From positions 56,428-120,427 of the forward strand of contig JAUCBJ010008069.1 in assembly GCA_032718475.1 (NCBI GenBank): DNA of 64,000 nt. Reading direction: 5' to 3'. Position 1 is the first letter of the stretch. Every line of letters begins with the position of its first letter. Below the pieces are notes generated by a model that was not told where the DNA came from, did no database searches, and was given only the letters and a program-made list of their open reading frames with translations. The stretch is from Nemertoderma westbladi. Taxonomy: Eukaryota; Xenacoelomorpha; Nemertodermatida; Nemertodermatidae. Made by a program: the position numbers and the translations under genes. Shown here one piece after another: positions 20,796 to 33,269 of the stretch.

Positions 20796-23700
20796 TAAGC
20801 TAACAGAGTGAAGAGTTCGTGGAGAGAGGAACAAGTGTGTTTAAGCTAGCAGAGTGAAGAGTTAGTGGAGAGTGGAACAAGTGTGTTTAAGCTAGCAGAG
20901 TGAAGAGTTAGTGGAAAGTGGAACAAGTGTGTTTAAGCTAGCAGAGTGAAGAGTTAGTGAGAGTGGAACAAGTGTATTTAAGCTAGCAGAGTGAAGAGTT
21001 AGTGGAGAGTGGAACAAGTGTATTTAAGCTAGAAGAGTGAAGAGTTAGTGGAGAGTGGAACAAGTGTATTTAAGCTAACAGAGTGAAGAGTTAGTGGAGA
21101 GTGGAACAAGTGTGTTTAAGCTAGCAGAGTGAAGAGTTAGTTGAGAGTGGAACAAGTGTATTTAAGCTAGCAGAGTGAAGAGTTAGTGGAGAGTGGAACA
21201 AGTGTGTTTAAGCTAGCAGAGTGAAGAGTTAGTGGAAAGTGGAACAAGTGTGTTTAAGCTAGCAGAGTGAAGAGTTAGTGAGAGTGGAACAAGTGTATTT
21301 AAGGTAGCAGAGTGAAAAGTTAGTGGAGAGTGGAACAAGTGTATTTAAGCTAGCAGAGTGAAGAGTTAGTGGAGAGTGGAACAAGTGTGTTTAAGCTAGC
21401 AGAGTGAAGAGTTAGTTGAGAGTGGAACAAGTGTATTTAAGCTAACAGAGTGAAGAGTTAGTGGCGAGTGGAACAAGTGTATTTAAGCTAGCAGAGTGAA
21501 GAGTTAGTGGAGAGTGGAACAAGTGTGTTTAAGCTAGCAGAGTGAAGAGTTAGTGGAGAGTGGAACAAGTGTGTTTAAGCTAGCAGAGTGAAGAGTTAGT
21601 GGAGAGTGGAACCAGTGTGTTTAAGCTAGCAGAGTGAAGAGTTAGTGGAGAGTGGAACAAGTGTGTTTAAGCTAGCAGAGTGAAGAGTTAGTGGAGAGTG
21701 GAACTAGTGTGTTTAAGCTACAGAGTGAAGAGTTAGTGGAGAGTGGAACAAGTGTGTTTAAGCTAGCAGAGTGAAGAGTTAGTGGAGAGTGGAACAAGTG
21801 TGTTTAAGCTAGCAGAGTGAAGAGTTAGTGGAGAGTGGAACAAGTGTGTTTAAGCTAGCAGAGTGATGAGTTAGTGGAGAGTGGAACAAGTGTGTTTAAG
21901 CTAGCAGAGTGAAGAGTTAGTGGAGAGTGGAACAAGTGTGTTTAAGCTAGCAGAGTGAAGAGTTAGTGGAGAGTGGAACAAGTGTGTTTAAGCTATCAGA
22001 GTGAAGAGTTAGTGGAGAGTGGAACAAGTGTGTTTAAGCTAGCAGAGTGAAGAGTTAGTGGAGAGTGGAACAAGTGTGTTTAAGCTAGCAGAGTGAAGAG
22101 TTAGTGGACAGTGGAACAAGTGTGTTCTAGCTAGCAGAGTGAAGAGTTAGTGGCGAGTGGAACAAGTGTGTTTAAGCTAGCAGAGTAAAGAGTTAGTGGA
22201 GAGTGGAACAAGTGTATTTAAGCTAGCAGAGTGAAGAATTAGTGGAGAGTGGAACAAGTGTATTTAAGCTAGCAGAGTGAAGAGTTAGTGGAGAGTGGAA
22301 CAAGTGTATTTAAGCTAACAGAGTGAAGAGTTAGTGGAGAGTGGAACAAGTGTATTTAAGCAAACAGAGTGAAGAGTTAGTGGAGAGTGGAACAAGTGTA
22401 TTTAAGCTAGAAGAGTGAAAAGTTAGTGGAGAGTGGAACAAGTGTATTTAAGCTAGCAGAGTGAAGAGTTAGTGGAGAGTGGAACAAGTGTATTTAAGCT
22501 AGCAGAGTGAAGAGTTAGTGGAGAGTTGAACAAGTGTATTTAAACTAGCAGAGTGAGGAGTTAGTGGAGAGTGGAACAAGTGTGTTTAAGCTAACAGAGT
22601 GAAGAGTTAGTGGAGAGTGGAACAAGTGTATTTAAGCTAGCAGAGTGAAGAGTTAGTTGAGAGTGGAACAAGTGTATTTAAGCTAACAGAGTGAAGAGTT
22701 AGTGGAAAGTGGAACAAGTTTGTTTAAGCTAGCAGAGTGAAGAGTTAGTGAGAGTGGAACAAGTGTATTTAAGGTAGCAGAGTGAAAAGTTAGTGGAGAG
22801 TGGAACAAGTGTATTTAAGCTAGCAGAGTGAAGAGTTAGTGGAGAGTGGAACAAGTGTGTTTAAGCTAGCAGAGTGAAGAGTTAGTGGAGAGTGGAACAA
22901 GTGTATTTAAGCTAGCAGAGTGAAGAGTTAGTGGAGAGTGGAACAAGTGTATTTAAGCTAGCAGAGTGAAGAGTGGAACAAGTGTATTTAAGCTAGCAGA
23001 GTGAAGAATTAGTGGAGAGTGGAACAAGTGTATTTAAGCTAGCAGAGTGAAGAGTTAGTGGAGAGTGGAACAAGTGTATTTAAACTAGCAGAGTGAAGAG
23101 TTAGTGGAGAGTGGAACAAGTGTATTTAAGCTAGCAGAGTGAAGAGTTAGTTGAGAGTGGAACAAGTGTGTTTAAGCTAGCAGAGTGAAGAGTTAGTGGA
23201 AAGTGGAACAAGTTTGTTTAAGCTAGCAGAGTGAAAAGTTAGTGAGAGTGGAACAAGTGTATTTAAGGTAGCAGAGTGAAAAGTTAGTGGAGAGTGGAAC
23301 AAGTGTATTTAAGCTAGCAGAGTGAAGAGTTAGTGGAGAGTGGAACAAGTGTGTTTAAGCTAGCAGAGTGAAGAGTTAGTTGAGAGTGGAACAAGTGTAT
23401 TTAAGATAACAGAGTGAAGAGTTAGTGGCGAGTGGAACAAGTGTATTTAAGCTAGCAGAGTGAAGAGTTAGTGGAGAGTGGAACAAGTGTATTTAAGCTA
23501 ACAGAGTGAAGAGTTAGTGGAGAGTGGAACAAGTGTATTTAAGCTAGCAGAGTGAAGAGATAGTGGAGAGTGGAACAAGTGTGTTTAAGCTAACAGAGTG
23601 AAGAGTTAGTGGAGAGTGGAACAAGTGTATTTAAGCTAGCAGAGTGAAGAGTTAGTGGAGAGTGGAACAAGTGTATTTAAGCTAGCAGAGTGAAGAGTTA

Positions 23701-26700
23701 GTGGAGACTGGAACAAGTGTGTTTAAGCTAACAGAGTGAAGAGTTCGTGGAGAGAGGAACAAGTGTGTTTAAGCTAGCAGAGTGAAGAGTTAGTGGAGAG
23801 TGGAACAAGTGTGTTTAAGCTAGCAGAGTGAAGAGTTAGTGGAAAGTGGAACAAGTGTGTTTAAGCTAGCAGAGTGAAGAGTTAGTGAGAGTGGAACAAG
23901 TGTATTTAAGCTAGCAGAGTGAAGAGTTAGTGGAGAGTGGAACAAGTGTATTTAAGCTAGAAGAGTGAAGAGTTAGTGGAGAGTGTAACAATTTTATTTA
24001 AGCTAACAGAGTGAAGAGTTAGTGGAGAGTGGAACAAGTGTGTTTAAGCTAGCAGAGTGAAGAGTTAGTTGAGAGTGGAACAAGTGTATTTAAGCTAGCA
24101 GAGTGAAGAGTTAGTGGAGAGTGGAACAAGTGTGTTTAAGCTAGCAGAGTGAAGAGTTAGTGGAAAGTGGAACAAGTGTGTTTAAGCTAGCAGAGTGAAG
24201 AGTTAGTGAGAGTGGAACAAGTGTATTTAAGGTAGCAGAGTGAAAAGTTAGTGGAGAGTGGAACAAGTGTATTTAAGCTAGCAGAGTGAAGAGTTAGTTG
24301 AGAGTGGAACAAGTGTATTTAAGCTAACAGAGTGAAGAGTTAGTGGAAAGTGGAACAAGTTTGTTTAAGCTAGCAGAGTGAAGAGTTAGTGAGAGTGGAA
24401 CAAGTGTATTTAAGGTAGCAGAGTGAAAAGTTAGTGGAGAGTGGAACAAGTGTATTTAAGCTAGCAGAGTGAAGAGTTAGTGGAGAGTGGAACAAGTGTA
24501 TTTAAGCTAACAGAGTGAAGAGTTAGTGGAGAGTGGAACAAGTGTATTTAAGCTAGCAGAGTGAAGAGTTAGTGGAGAGTGGAACAAGTGTATTTAAGCT
24601 AGCAGAGTGAAGAGTGGAACAAGTGTATTTAAGCTAGCAGAGTGAAGAATTAGTGAAGAGTGGAACAAGTGTATTTAAGCTAGCAGAGTGAAGAGTTAGT
24701 GGAGAGTGGAACAAGTGTATTTAAACTAGCAGAGTGAAGAGTTAGTGGAGAGTGGAACAAGTGTATTTAAGCTAGCAGAGTGAAGAGTTAGTTGAGAGTG
24801 GAACAAGTGTGTTTAAGCTAGCAGAGTGAAGAGTTAGTGGAAAGTGGAACAAGTTTGTTTAAGCTAGCAGAGTGAAAAGTTAGTGAGAGTGGAACAAGTG
24901 TATTTAAGGTAGCAGAGTGAAAAGTTAGTGGAGAGTGGAACAAGTGTATTTAAGCTAGCAGAGTGAAGAGTTAGTGGAGAGTGGAACAAGTGTGTTTAAG
25001 CTAGCAGAGTGAAGAGTTAGTTGAGAGTGGAACAAGTGTATTTAAGATAACAGAGTGAAGAGTTAGTGGCGAGTGGAACAAGTGTATTTAAGCTAGCAGA
25101 GTGAAGAGTTAGTGGAGAGTGGAACAAGTGTATTTAAGCTAACAGAGTGAAGAGTTAGTGGAGAGTGGAACAAGTGTATTTAAGCTAGCAGAGTGAAGAG
25201 ATAGTGGAGAGTGGAACAAGTGTGTTTAAGCTAACAGAGTGAAGAGTTAGTGGAGAGTGGAACAAGTGTATTTAAGCTAGCAGAGTGAAGAGTTAGTGGA
25301 GAGTGGAACAAGTGTGTTTAAGCTAGCAGAGTGTAGAGTTAGTGAGAGTGGAACAAGTGTATTTAAGGTAGCAGAGTGAAAAGTTAGTGGAGAGTGGAAC
25401 AAGTGTATTTAAGCTAGCAGAGTGAAGAGTTAGTGGAGAGTGGAACAAGTGTGTTTAAGCTAGCAGAGTGAAGAGTTAGTTGAGAGTGGAACAAGTGTAT
25501 TTAAGCTAACAGCGTGAAGAGTTAGTGGCGAGTGGAACAAGTGTATTTAAGCTAGCAGAGTGAAGAGTTAGTGGAGAGTGGAACAAGTGTGTTTAAGCTA
25601 GCAGAGTGAAGAGTTAGTGGAGAGTGGAACAAGTGTGTTTAAGCTAGCAGAGTGAAGAGTTAGTGGAGAGTGGAACCAGTGTGTTTAAGCTAGCAGAGTG
25701 AAGAGTTAGTGGAGAGTGGAACAAGTGTGTTTAAGCTAGCAGAGTGAAGAGTTAGTGGAGAGTGGAACAAGTGTGTTTAAGCTACAGAGTGAAGAGTTAG
25801 TGGAGAGTGGAACAAGTGTGTTTAAGCTAGCAGAGTGAAGAGTTAGTGGAGAGTGGAACAAGTGTGTTTAAGCTAGCAGAGTGAAGAGTTAGTGGAGAGT
25901 GGAACAAGTGTGTTTAAGCTAGCAGAGTGATGAGTTAGTGGAGAGTGGAACAAGTGTGTTTAAGCTAGCAGAGTGAAGAGTTAGTGGAGAGTGGAACAAG
26001 TGTGTTTAAGCTAGCAGAGTGAAGAGTTAGTGGAGAGTGGAACAAGTGTGTTTAAGCTATCAGAGTGAAGAGTTAGTGGAGAGTGGAACAAGTGTGTTTA
26101 AGCTAGCAGAGTGAAGAGTTAGTGGAGAGTGGAACAAGTGTGTTTAAGCTAGCAGAGTGAAGAGTTAGTGGAGAGTGGAACAAGTGTGTTCTAGCTAGCA
26201 GAGTGAAGAGTTAGTGGCGAGTGGAACAAGTGTGTTTAAGCTAGCAGAGTAAAGAGTTAGTGGAGAGTGGAACAAGTGTATTTAAGCTAGCAGAGTGAAG
26301 AATTAGTGGAGAGTGGAACAAGTGTATTTAAGCTAGCAGAGTGAAGAGTTAGTGGAGAGTGGAACAAGTGTATTTAAGCTAACAGAGTGAAGAGTTAGTG
26401 GAGAGTGGAACAAGTGTATTTAAGCAAACAGAGTGAAGAGTTAGTGGAGAGTGGAACAAGTGTATTTAAGCTAGAAGAGTGAAAAGTTAGTGGAGAGTGG
26501 AACAAGTGTATTTAAGCTAGCAGAGTGAAGAGTTAGTGGAGAGTGGAACAAGTGTATTTAAGCTAGCAGAGTGAAGAGTTAGTGGAGAGTGGAACAAGTG
26601 TATTTAAACTAGCAGAGTGAGGAGTTAGTGGAGAGTGGAACAAGTGTGTTTAAGCTAACAGAGTGAAGAGTTAGTGGAGAGTGGAACAAGTGTATTTAAG

Positions 26701-26860
26701 CTAGCAGAGTGAAGAGTTAGTTGAGAGTGGAACAAGTGTATTTAAGCTAACAGAGTGAAGAGTTAGTGGAAAGTGGAACAAGTTTGTTTAAGCTAGCAGA
26801 GTGAAGAGTTAGTGAGAGTGGAACAAGTGTATTTAAGGTAGCAGAGTGAAAAGTTAGTGG
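20796..26860. repeat. Satellite sub-block duplicated with a 4064-bp offset
   Basis: Rare unit variants recur exactly 4064 bp apart: the deletion CTACAGAG at 21721 and 25785, AAGCAAACAGAG at 22361 and 26425, and GTGTTCTAGCTAGC near 22125 and 26189. The block edges were not mapped precisely. The coordinates give a range containing both copies. Confidence 0.75.
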
Positions 26861-29100
26861 AGAGTGGAACAAGTGTATTTAAGCTAGCAGAGTGAAGAGT
26901 TAGTGGAGAGTGGAACAAGTGTGTTTAAGCTAGCAGAGTGAAGAGTTAGTGGAGAGTGGAACAAGTGTATTTAAGCTAGCAGAGTGAAGAGTTAGTGGAG
27001 AGTGGAACAAGTGTATTTAAGCTAGCAGAGTGAAGAGTGGAACAAGTGTATTTAAGCTAGCAGAGTGAAGAATTAGTGGAGAGTGGAACAAGTGTATTTA
27101 AGCTAGCAGAGTGAAGAGTTAGTGGAGAGTGGAACAAGTGTATTTAAACTAGCAGAGTGAAGAGTTAGTGGAGAGTGGAACAAGTGTATTTAAGCTAGCA
27201 GAGTGAAGAGTTAGTTGAGAGTGGAACAAGTGTGTTTAAGCTAGCAGAGTGAAGAGTTAGTGGAAAGTGGAACAAGTTTGTTTAAGCTAGCAGAGTGAAA
27301 AGTTAGTGAGAGTGGAACAAGTGTATTTAAGGTAGCAGAGTGAAAAGTTAGTGGAGAGTGGAACAAGTGTATTTAAGCTAGCAGAGTGAAGAGTTAGTGG
27401 AGAGTGGAACAAGTGTGTTTAAGCTAGCAGAGTGAAGAGTTAGTTGAGAGTGGAACAAGTGTATTTAAGATAACAGAGTGAAGAGTTAGTGGCGAGTGGA
27501 ACAAGTGTATTTAAGCTAGCAGAGTGAAGAGTTAGTGGAGAGTGGAACAAGTGTATTTAAGCTAACAGAGTGAAGAGTTAGTGGAGAGTGGAACAAGTGT
27601 ATTTAAGCTAGCAGAGTGAAGAGTTAGTGGAGAGTGGAACAAGTGTATTTAAGCTAGCAGAGTGAAGAGTTAGTGGAGAGTGGAACAAGTGTATTTAAGC
27701 TAGCAGAGTGAAGAGTTAGTGGAGAGTGGAACAAGTGTATTTAAGCTAGCAGAGTGAAGAATTAGTGGAGAGTGGAACAAGTGTATTTAAGCTAGCAGAG
27801 TGAAGAGTTAGTGGAGAGTGGAACAAGTGTATTTAAACTAGCAGAGTGAAGAGTTAGTGGAGAGTGGAACAAGTGTATTTAAGCTAGCAGAGTGAAGAGT
27901 TAGTGGAGAGTGGAACAAGTGTATTTAATCTAACAGAGTGAAGAGTTAGTGGCGAGTGGAACAAGTGTGTTTAAGCTAGCAGAGTAAAGAGTTAGTGGAG
28001 AGTGGAACAAGTGTATTTAAGCTAGCAGAGTGAAGAATTAGTGGAGAATGGAACAAGTGTATTTAAGCTAGCAGAGTGAAGAGTTAGTGGAGAGTGGAAC
28101 AAGTGTATTTAAGCTAACAGAGTGAAGAGTTAGTGGAGAGTGGAACAAGTGTATTTAAGCAAACAGAGTGAAGAGTTAGTGGAGAGTGGAACAAGTGTAT
28201 TTAAGCTAGAAGAGTGAAAAGTTAGTGGAGAGTGGAACAAGTGTATTTAAGCTAGCAGAGTGAAGAGTTAGTGGAGAGTGGAACAAGAGTATTTAAGCTA
28301 GCAGAGTGAAGGGTTAGTGGAGAGTGGAACAAGTGTATTTAAACTAGCAGAGTGAAGAGTTAGTGGAGAGTGGAACAAGTGTGTTTAAGCTAACAGAGTG
28401 AAGAGTTAGTGGAGAGTGGAACAAGTGTGTTTAAGCTAGCAGAGTGAAGAGTTAGTGGAGAGTGGAACAAGTGTGTTTAAGCTAGCAGAGTGAAGAGTTA
28501 GTGGAAAGTGGAACAAGTGTGTTTAAGCTAGCAGAGTGAAGAGTTAGTGAGAGTGGAACAAGTGTATTTAAGCTAGCAGAGTGAAGAGTTATTGAATAGT
28601 GGAACAAGTGTATTTAAGCTAGCAGAGTGAAGAGTTAGTGAGAGTGGAACAAGTGTATTTAAGCTAGCAGAGTGAAGAGTTAGTGGAGAGTGGAACAAGT
28701 GTATTTAAGCTAGCAGAGTGAAGAGTTAGTGGAGAGTGGAACAAGTGTATTTAAGCTAACAGAGTGAAGAGTTAGTGGAGAGTGGAACAAGTGTGTTTAA
28801 GCTAGCAGAGTGAAGAGTTAGTTGAGAGTGGAACAAGTGTATTTAAGCTAACAGAGTGAAGAGTTAGTGGCGAGTGGAACAAGTGTATTTAAGCTAGCAG
28901 AGTGAAGAGTTAGTGGAGAGTGGAACAAGTGTATTTAAGCTAACAGAGTGAAGAGTTAGTGGAGAGTGGAACAAGTGTATTTAAGCTAGCAGAGTGAAGA
29001 GTTAGTGGAGAGTGGAACAAGTGTATTTAAGCTAGCAGAGTGAAGAGTTAGTGGAGAGTGGAACAAGTGTATTTAAGCTAGCAGAGTGAAGAGTTAGTGG

Positions 29101-32100
29101 AGAGTGGAACAAGTGTATTTAAACTAGCAGAGTGAAGAGTTAGTGGAGAGTGGAACAAGTGTGTTTAAACTAGCAGAGTGAAGAGATAGTGGAGAGTGGA
29201 ACAAGTGTATTTAAACTAGCAGAGTGAAGAGTTAGTGGAGAGTGGAACAAGTGTGTTTAAGCTAACAGAGTGAAGAGTTAGTGGAGAGTGGAACAAGTGT
29301 GTTTAAGCTAGCAGAGTGAAGAGTTAGTGGAGAGTGGAACAAGTGTATTTAAGCTAGCAGAGTGAAGAGTTAGTGGAGAGTGGAACAAGTGTATTTAAGC
29401 TAACAGAGCGAAGAGTTAGTGGAGAGTGGAACAAGTGTATTTAAACTAGCAGAGTGAAGAGTTAGTGGAGAGTGGAACAAGTGTGTTTAAGCTAACAGAG
29501 TGAAGAGTTACTGGAGAGTGGAACAAGTGTGTTTAAGCTAGCAGAGTGAAGAGTTAGTGGAGAGTGGAACAAGTGTATTTAAGCTAGCAGAGTGAAGAGT
29601 TAGTGGAGAGTGGAACAAGTGTATTTAAGCTAACAGAGTGAAGAGTTAGTGGAGAGTGGAACAAGTGTATTTAAGCTAGCAGAGTGAAGAGTTAGTGGAG
29701 AGTGGAACAAGTGTATTTAAGCTAGCAGAGTGAAGAGTTAGTGGAGAGTGGAACAAGTGTATTTAAGCTCGCAGAGTGAAGAGTTAGTGGAGAGTGGAAC
29801 AAGTGTATTTAAGCTAGCAGAGTGAAGAGTTAGTGGAGAGTGGAACAAGTGTGTTTAAGCTAGCAGAGTGAAGTGTTAGTGGAGAGTGGAACAAGTGTAT
29901 TCAAGCTAGCAGAGTGAAGAGTTAGTGGAGAGTGGAACAAGTGTATTTAAGCTAGCAGAGTGAAGAGTTAGTGGAGAGTGGAACAAGTGTATTTAAGCTA
30001 GCAGAGTGAAGAGTTAGTGGAGAGTGGAACAAGTGTATTTAAGCTCGCAGAGTGAAGAGTTAGTGGAGAGTGGAACAAGTGTATTTAAGCTAGCAGAGTG
30101 AAGAGTTAGTGGAGAGTGGAACAAGTGTGTTTAAGCTAGCAGAGTGAAGAGTTAGTGGAGAGTGGAACAAGTGTATTTAAGCTAGCAGAGTGAAGAGTTA
30201 GTGGAGAGTGGAACAAGTGTGTTTAAACTAGCAGAGTGAAGAGATAGTGGAGAGTGGAACAAGTGTATTTAAGCTAGCAGAGTGAAGAGTTAGTGGAGAG
30301 TGGAACAAGTGTATTTAAGCTAGCAGAGTGAAGAGTTAGTGGAGAGTGGAACAAGTGTATTTAAGCTAGCAGAGTGAAGAGTTAGTGGAGAGTGGAACAA
30401 GTGTATTTAAGCTCGCAGAGTGAAGAGTTAGTGGAGAGTGGAACAAGTGTTTTTAAGCTAGCAGAGTGAAGAGTTAGTGGAGAGTGGAACAAGTGTGTTT
30501 AAGCTAGCAGAGTGAAGAGTTAGTGGAGAGTGGAACAAGTGTGTTTAAGCTAGCAGAGTGAAGAGTTAGTGGAGAGTGGAACAAGTGTGTTTAAGCTAGC
30601 AGAGTGAAGAGTTAGTGGAGAGTGGAACAAGTGTATTTAAGCCAGCAGAGTGAAGAGTTAGTGGAGAGTGGAACAAGTGTGTTTAAGCTAACAGAGTGAA
30701 GAGTTAGTGGCGAGTGGAACAAGTGTATTTAAGCTAGCAGAGTGAAGAGTTAGTGGAGAGTGGAACAAGTGTATTTAAGCTAACAGAGTGAAGAGTTAGT
30801 GGAGAGTGGAACAAGTGTATTTAAGCTAGCAGAGTGAAGAGTTAGTGGAGAGTGGAACAAGTGTATTTAAGCTAGCAGAGTGAAGAGTTAGTGGAGAGTG
30901 GAACAAGTGTATTTAAGCTAGCAGAGTGAAGAGTTAGTGGAGAGTGGAACAAGTGTATTTAAACTAGCAGAGTGAAGAGTTAGTGGAGAGTGGAACAAGT
31001 GTGTTTAAACTAGCAGAGTGAAGAGATAGTGGAGAGTGGAACAAGTGTATTTAAACTAGCAGAGTGAAGAGTTAGTGGAGAGTGGAACAAGTGTGTTTAA
31101 GCTAGCAGAGTGAAGAGTTAGTGGAGAGTGGAACAAGTGTATTTAAGCTAGCAGAGTGAAGAGTTAGTGGAGAGTGGAACAAGTGTATTTAAGCTAACAG
31201 AGCGAAGAGTTAGTGGAGAGTGGAACAAGTGTATTTAAACTAGCAGAGTGAAGAGTTAGTGGAGAGTGGAACAAGTGTGTTTAAGCTAACAGAGTGAAGA
31301 GTTACTGGAGAGTGGAACAAGTGTGTTTAAGCTAGCAGAGTGAAGAGTTAGTGGAGAGTGGAACAAGTGTATTTAAGCTAGCAGAGTGAAGAGTTAGTGG
31401 AGAGTGGAACAAGTGTATTTAAGCTAACAGAGTGAAGAGTTAGTGGAGAGTGGAACAAGTGTATTTAAGCTAGCAGAGTGAAGAGTTAGTGGAGAGTGGA
31501 ACAAGTGTATTTAAGCTAGCAGAGTGAAGAGTTAGTGGAGAGTGGAACAAGTGTATTTAAGCTCGCAGAGTGAAGAGTTAGTGGAGAGTGGAACAAGTGT
31601 ATTTAAGCTAGCAGAGTGAAGAGTTAGTGGAGAGTGGAACAAGTGTGTTTAAGCTAGCAGAGTGAAGTGTTAGTGGAGAGTGGAACAAGTGTATTCAAGC
31701 TAGCAGAGTGAAGAGTTAGTGGAGAGTGGAACAAGTGTATTTAAGCTAGCAGAGTGAAGAGTTAGTGGAGAGTGGAACAAGTGTATTTAAGCTAGCAGAG
31801 TGAAGAGTTAGTGGAGAGTGGAACAAGTGTATTTAAGCTCGCAGAGTGAAGAGTTAGTGGAGAGTGGAACAAGTGTATTTAAGCTAGCAGAGTGAAGAGT
31901 TAGTGGAGAGTGGAACAAGTGTGTTTAAGCTAGCAGAGTGAAGAGTTAGTGGAGAGTGGAACAAGTGTATTTAAGCTAGCAGAGTGAAGAGTTAGTGGAG
32001 AGTGGAACAAGTGTGTTTAAACTAGCAGAGTGAAGAGATAGTGGAGAGTGGAACAAGTGTATTTAAGCTAGCAGAGTGAAGAGTTAGTGGAGAGTGGAAC

Positions 32101-33000
32101 AAGTGTATTTAAGCTAGCAGAGTGAAGAGTTAGTGGAGAGTGGAACAAGTGTATTTAAGCTAGCAGAGTGAAGAGTTAGTGGAGAGTGGAACAAGTGTAT
32201 TTAAGCTCGCAGAGTGAAGAGTTAGTGGAGAGTGGAACAAGTGTTTTTAAGCTAGCAGAGTGAAGAGTTAGTGGAGAGTGGAACAAGTGTGTTTAAGCTA
32301 GCAGAGTGAAGAGTTAGTGGAGAGTGGAACAAGTGTGTTTAAGCTAGCAGAGTGAAGAGTTAGTGGAGAGTGGAACAAGTGTGTTTAAGCTAGCAGAGTG
32401 AAGAGTTAGTGGAGAGTGGAACAAGTGTATTTAAGCTAGCAGAGTGAAGAGTTAGTGGAGAGTGGAACAAGTGTGTTTAAGCTAACAGAGTGAAGAGTTA
32501 GTGGCGAGTGGAACAAGTGTATTTAAGCTAGCAGAGTGAAGAGTTAGTGGAGAGTGGAACAAGTGTATTTAAGCTAACAGAGTGAAGAGTTAGTGGAGAG
32601 TGGAACAAGTGTATTTAAGCTAGCAGAGTGAAGAGTTAGTGGAGAGTGGAACAAGTGTATTTAAGCTAGCAGAGTGAAGAGTTAGTGGAGAGTGGAACAA
32701 GTGTATTTAAGCTAGCAGAGTGAAGAGTTAGTGGAGAGTGGAACAAGTGTATTTAAACTAGCAGAGTGAAGAGTTAGTGGAGAGTGGAACAAGTGTGTTT
32801 AAACTAGCAGAGTGAAGAGATAGTGGAGAGTGGAACAAGTGTATTTAAACTAGCAGAGTGAAGAGTTAGTGGAGAGTGGAACAAGTGTGTTTAAGCTAAC
32901 AGAGTGAAGAGTTAGTGGAGAGTGGAACAAGTGTGTTTAAGCTAGCAGAGTGAAGAGTTAGTGGAGAGTGGAACAAGTGTATTTAAGCTAGCAGAGTGAA
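29101..33000. repeat. Satellite block duplicated with a 1794-bp offset (39 x 46)
   Basis: Private variants recur exactly 1794 bp apart: GAGCGAAGAG at about 29409 and 31203, GTTACTGGAG at about 29511 and 31305, AAGTGTTAGTGG at 29871 and 31665, and GTGTTTTTAAG at 30447 and 32241. The offset is 39 whole units, so no indel separates the copies. Outer limits are approximate. Confidence 0.8.
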
Positions 33001-33269
33001 GAGTTAGTGGAGAGTGGAACAAGTGTATTTAAGCTAACAGAGTGAAGAGTTAGTGGAGAGTGGAACAAGTGTATTTAAGCTAGCAGAGTGAAGAGTTAGT
33101 GGAGAGTGGAACAAGTGTATTTAAGCTAGCAGAGTGAAGAGTTAGTGGAGAGTGGAACAAGTGTATTTAAGCTCGCAGAGTGAAGAGTTAGTGGAGAGTG
33201 GAACAAGTGTATTTAAGCTAGCAGAGTGAAGAGTTAGTGGAGAGTGGAACAAGTGTGTTTAAGCTAGCA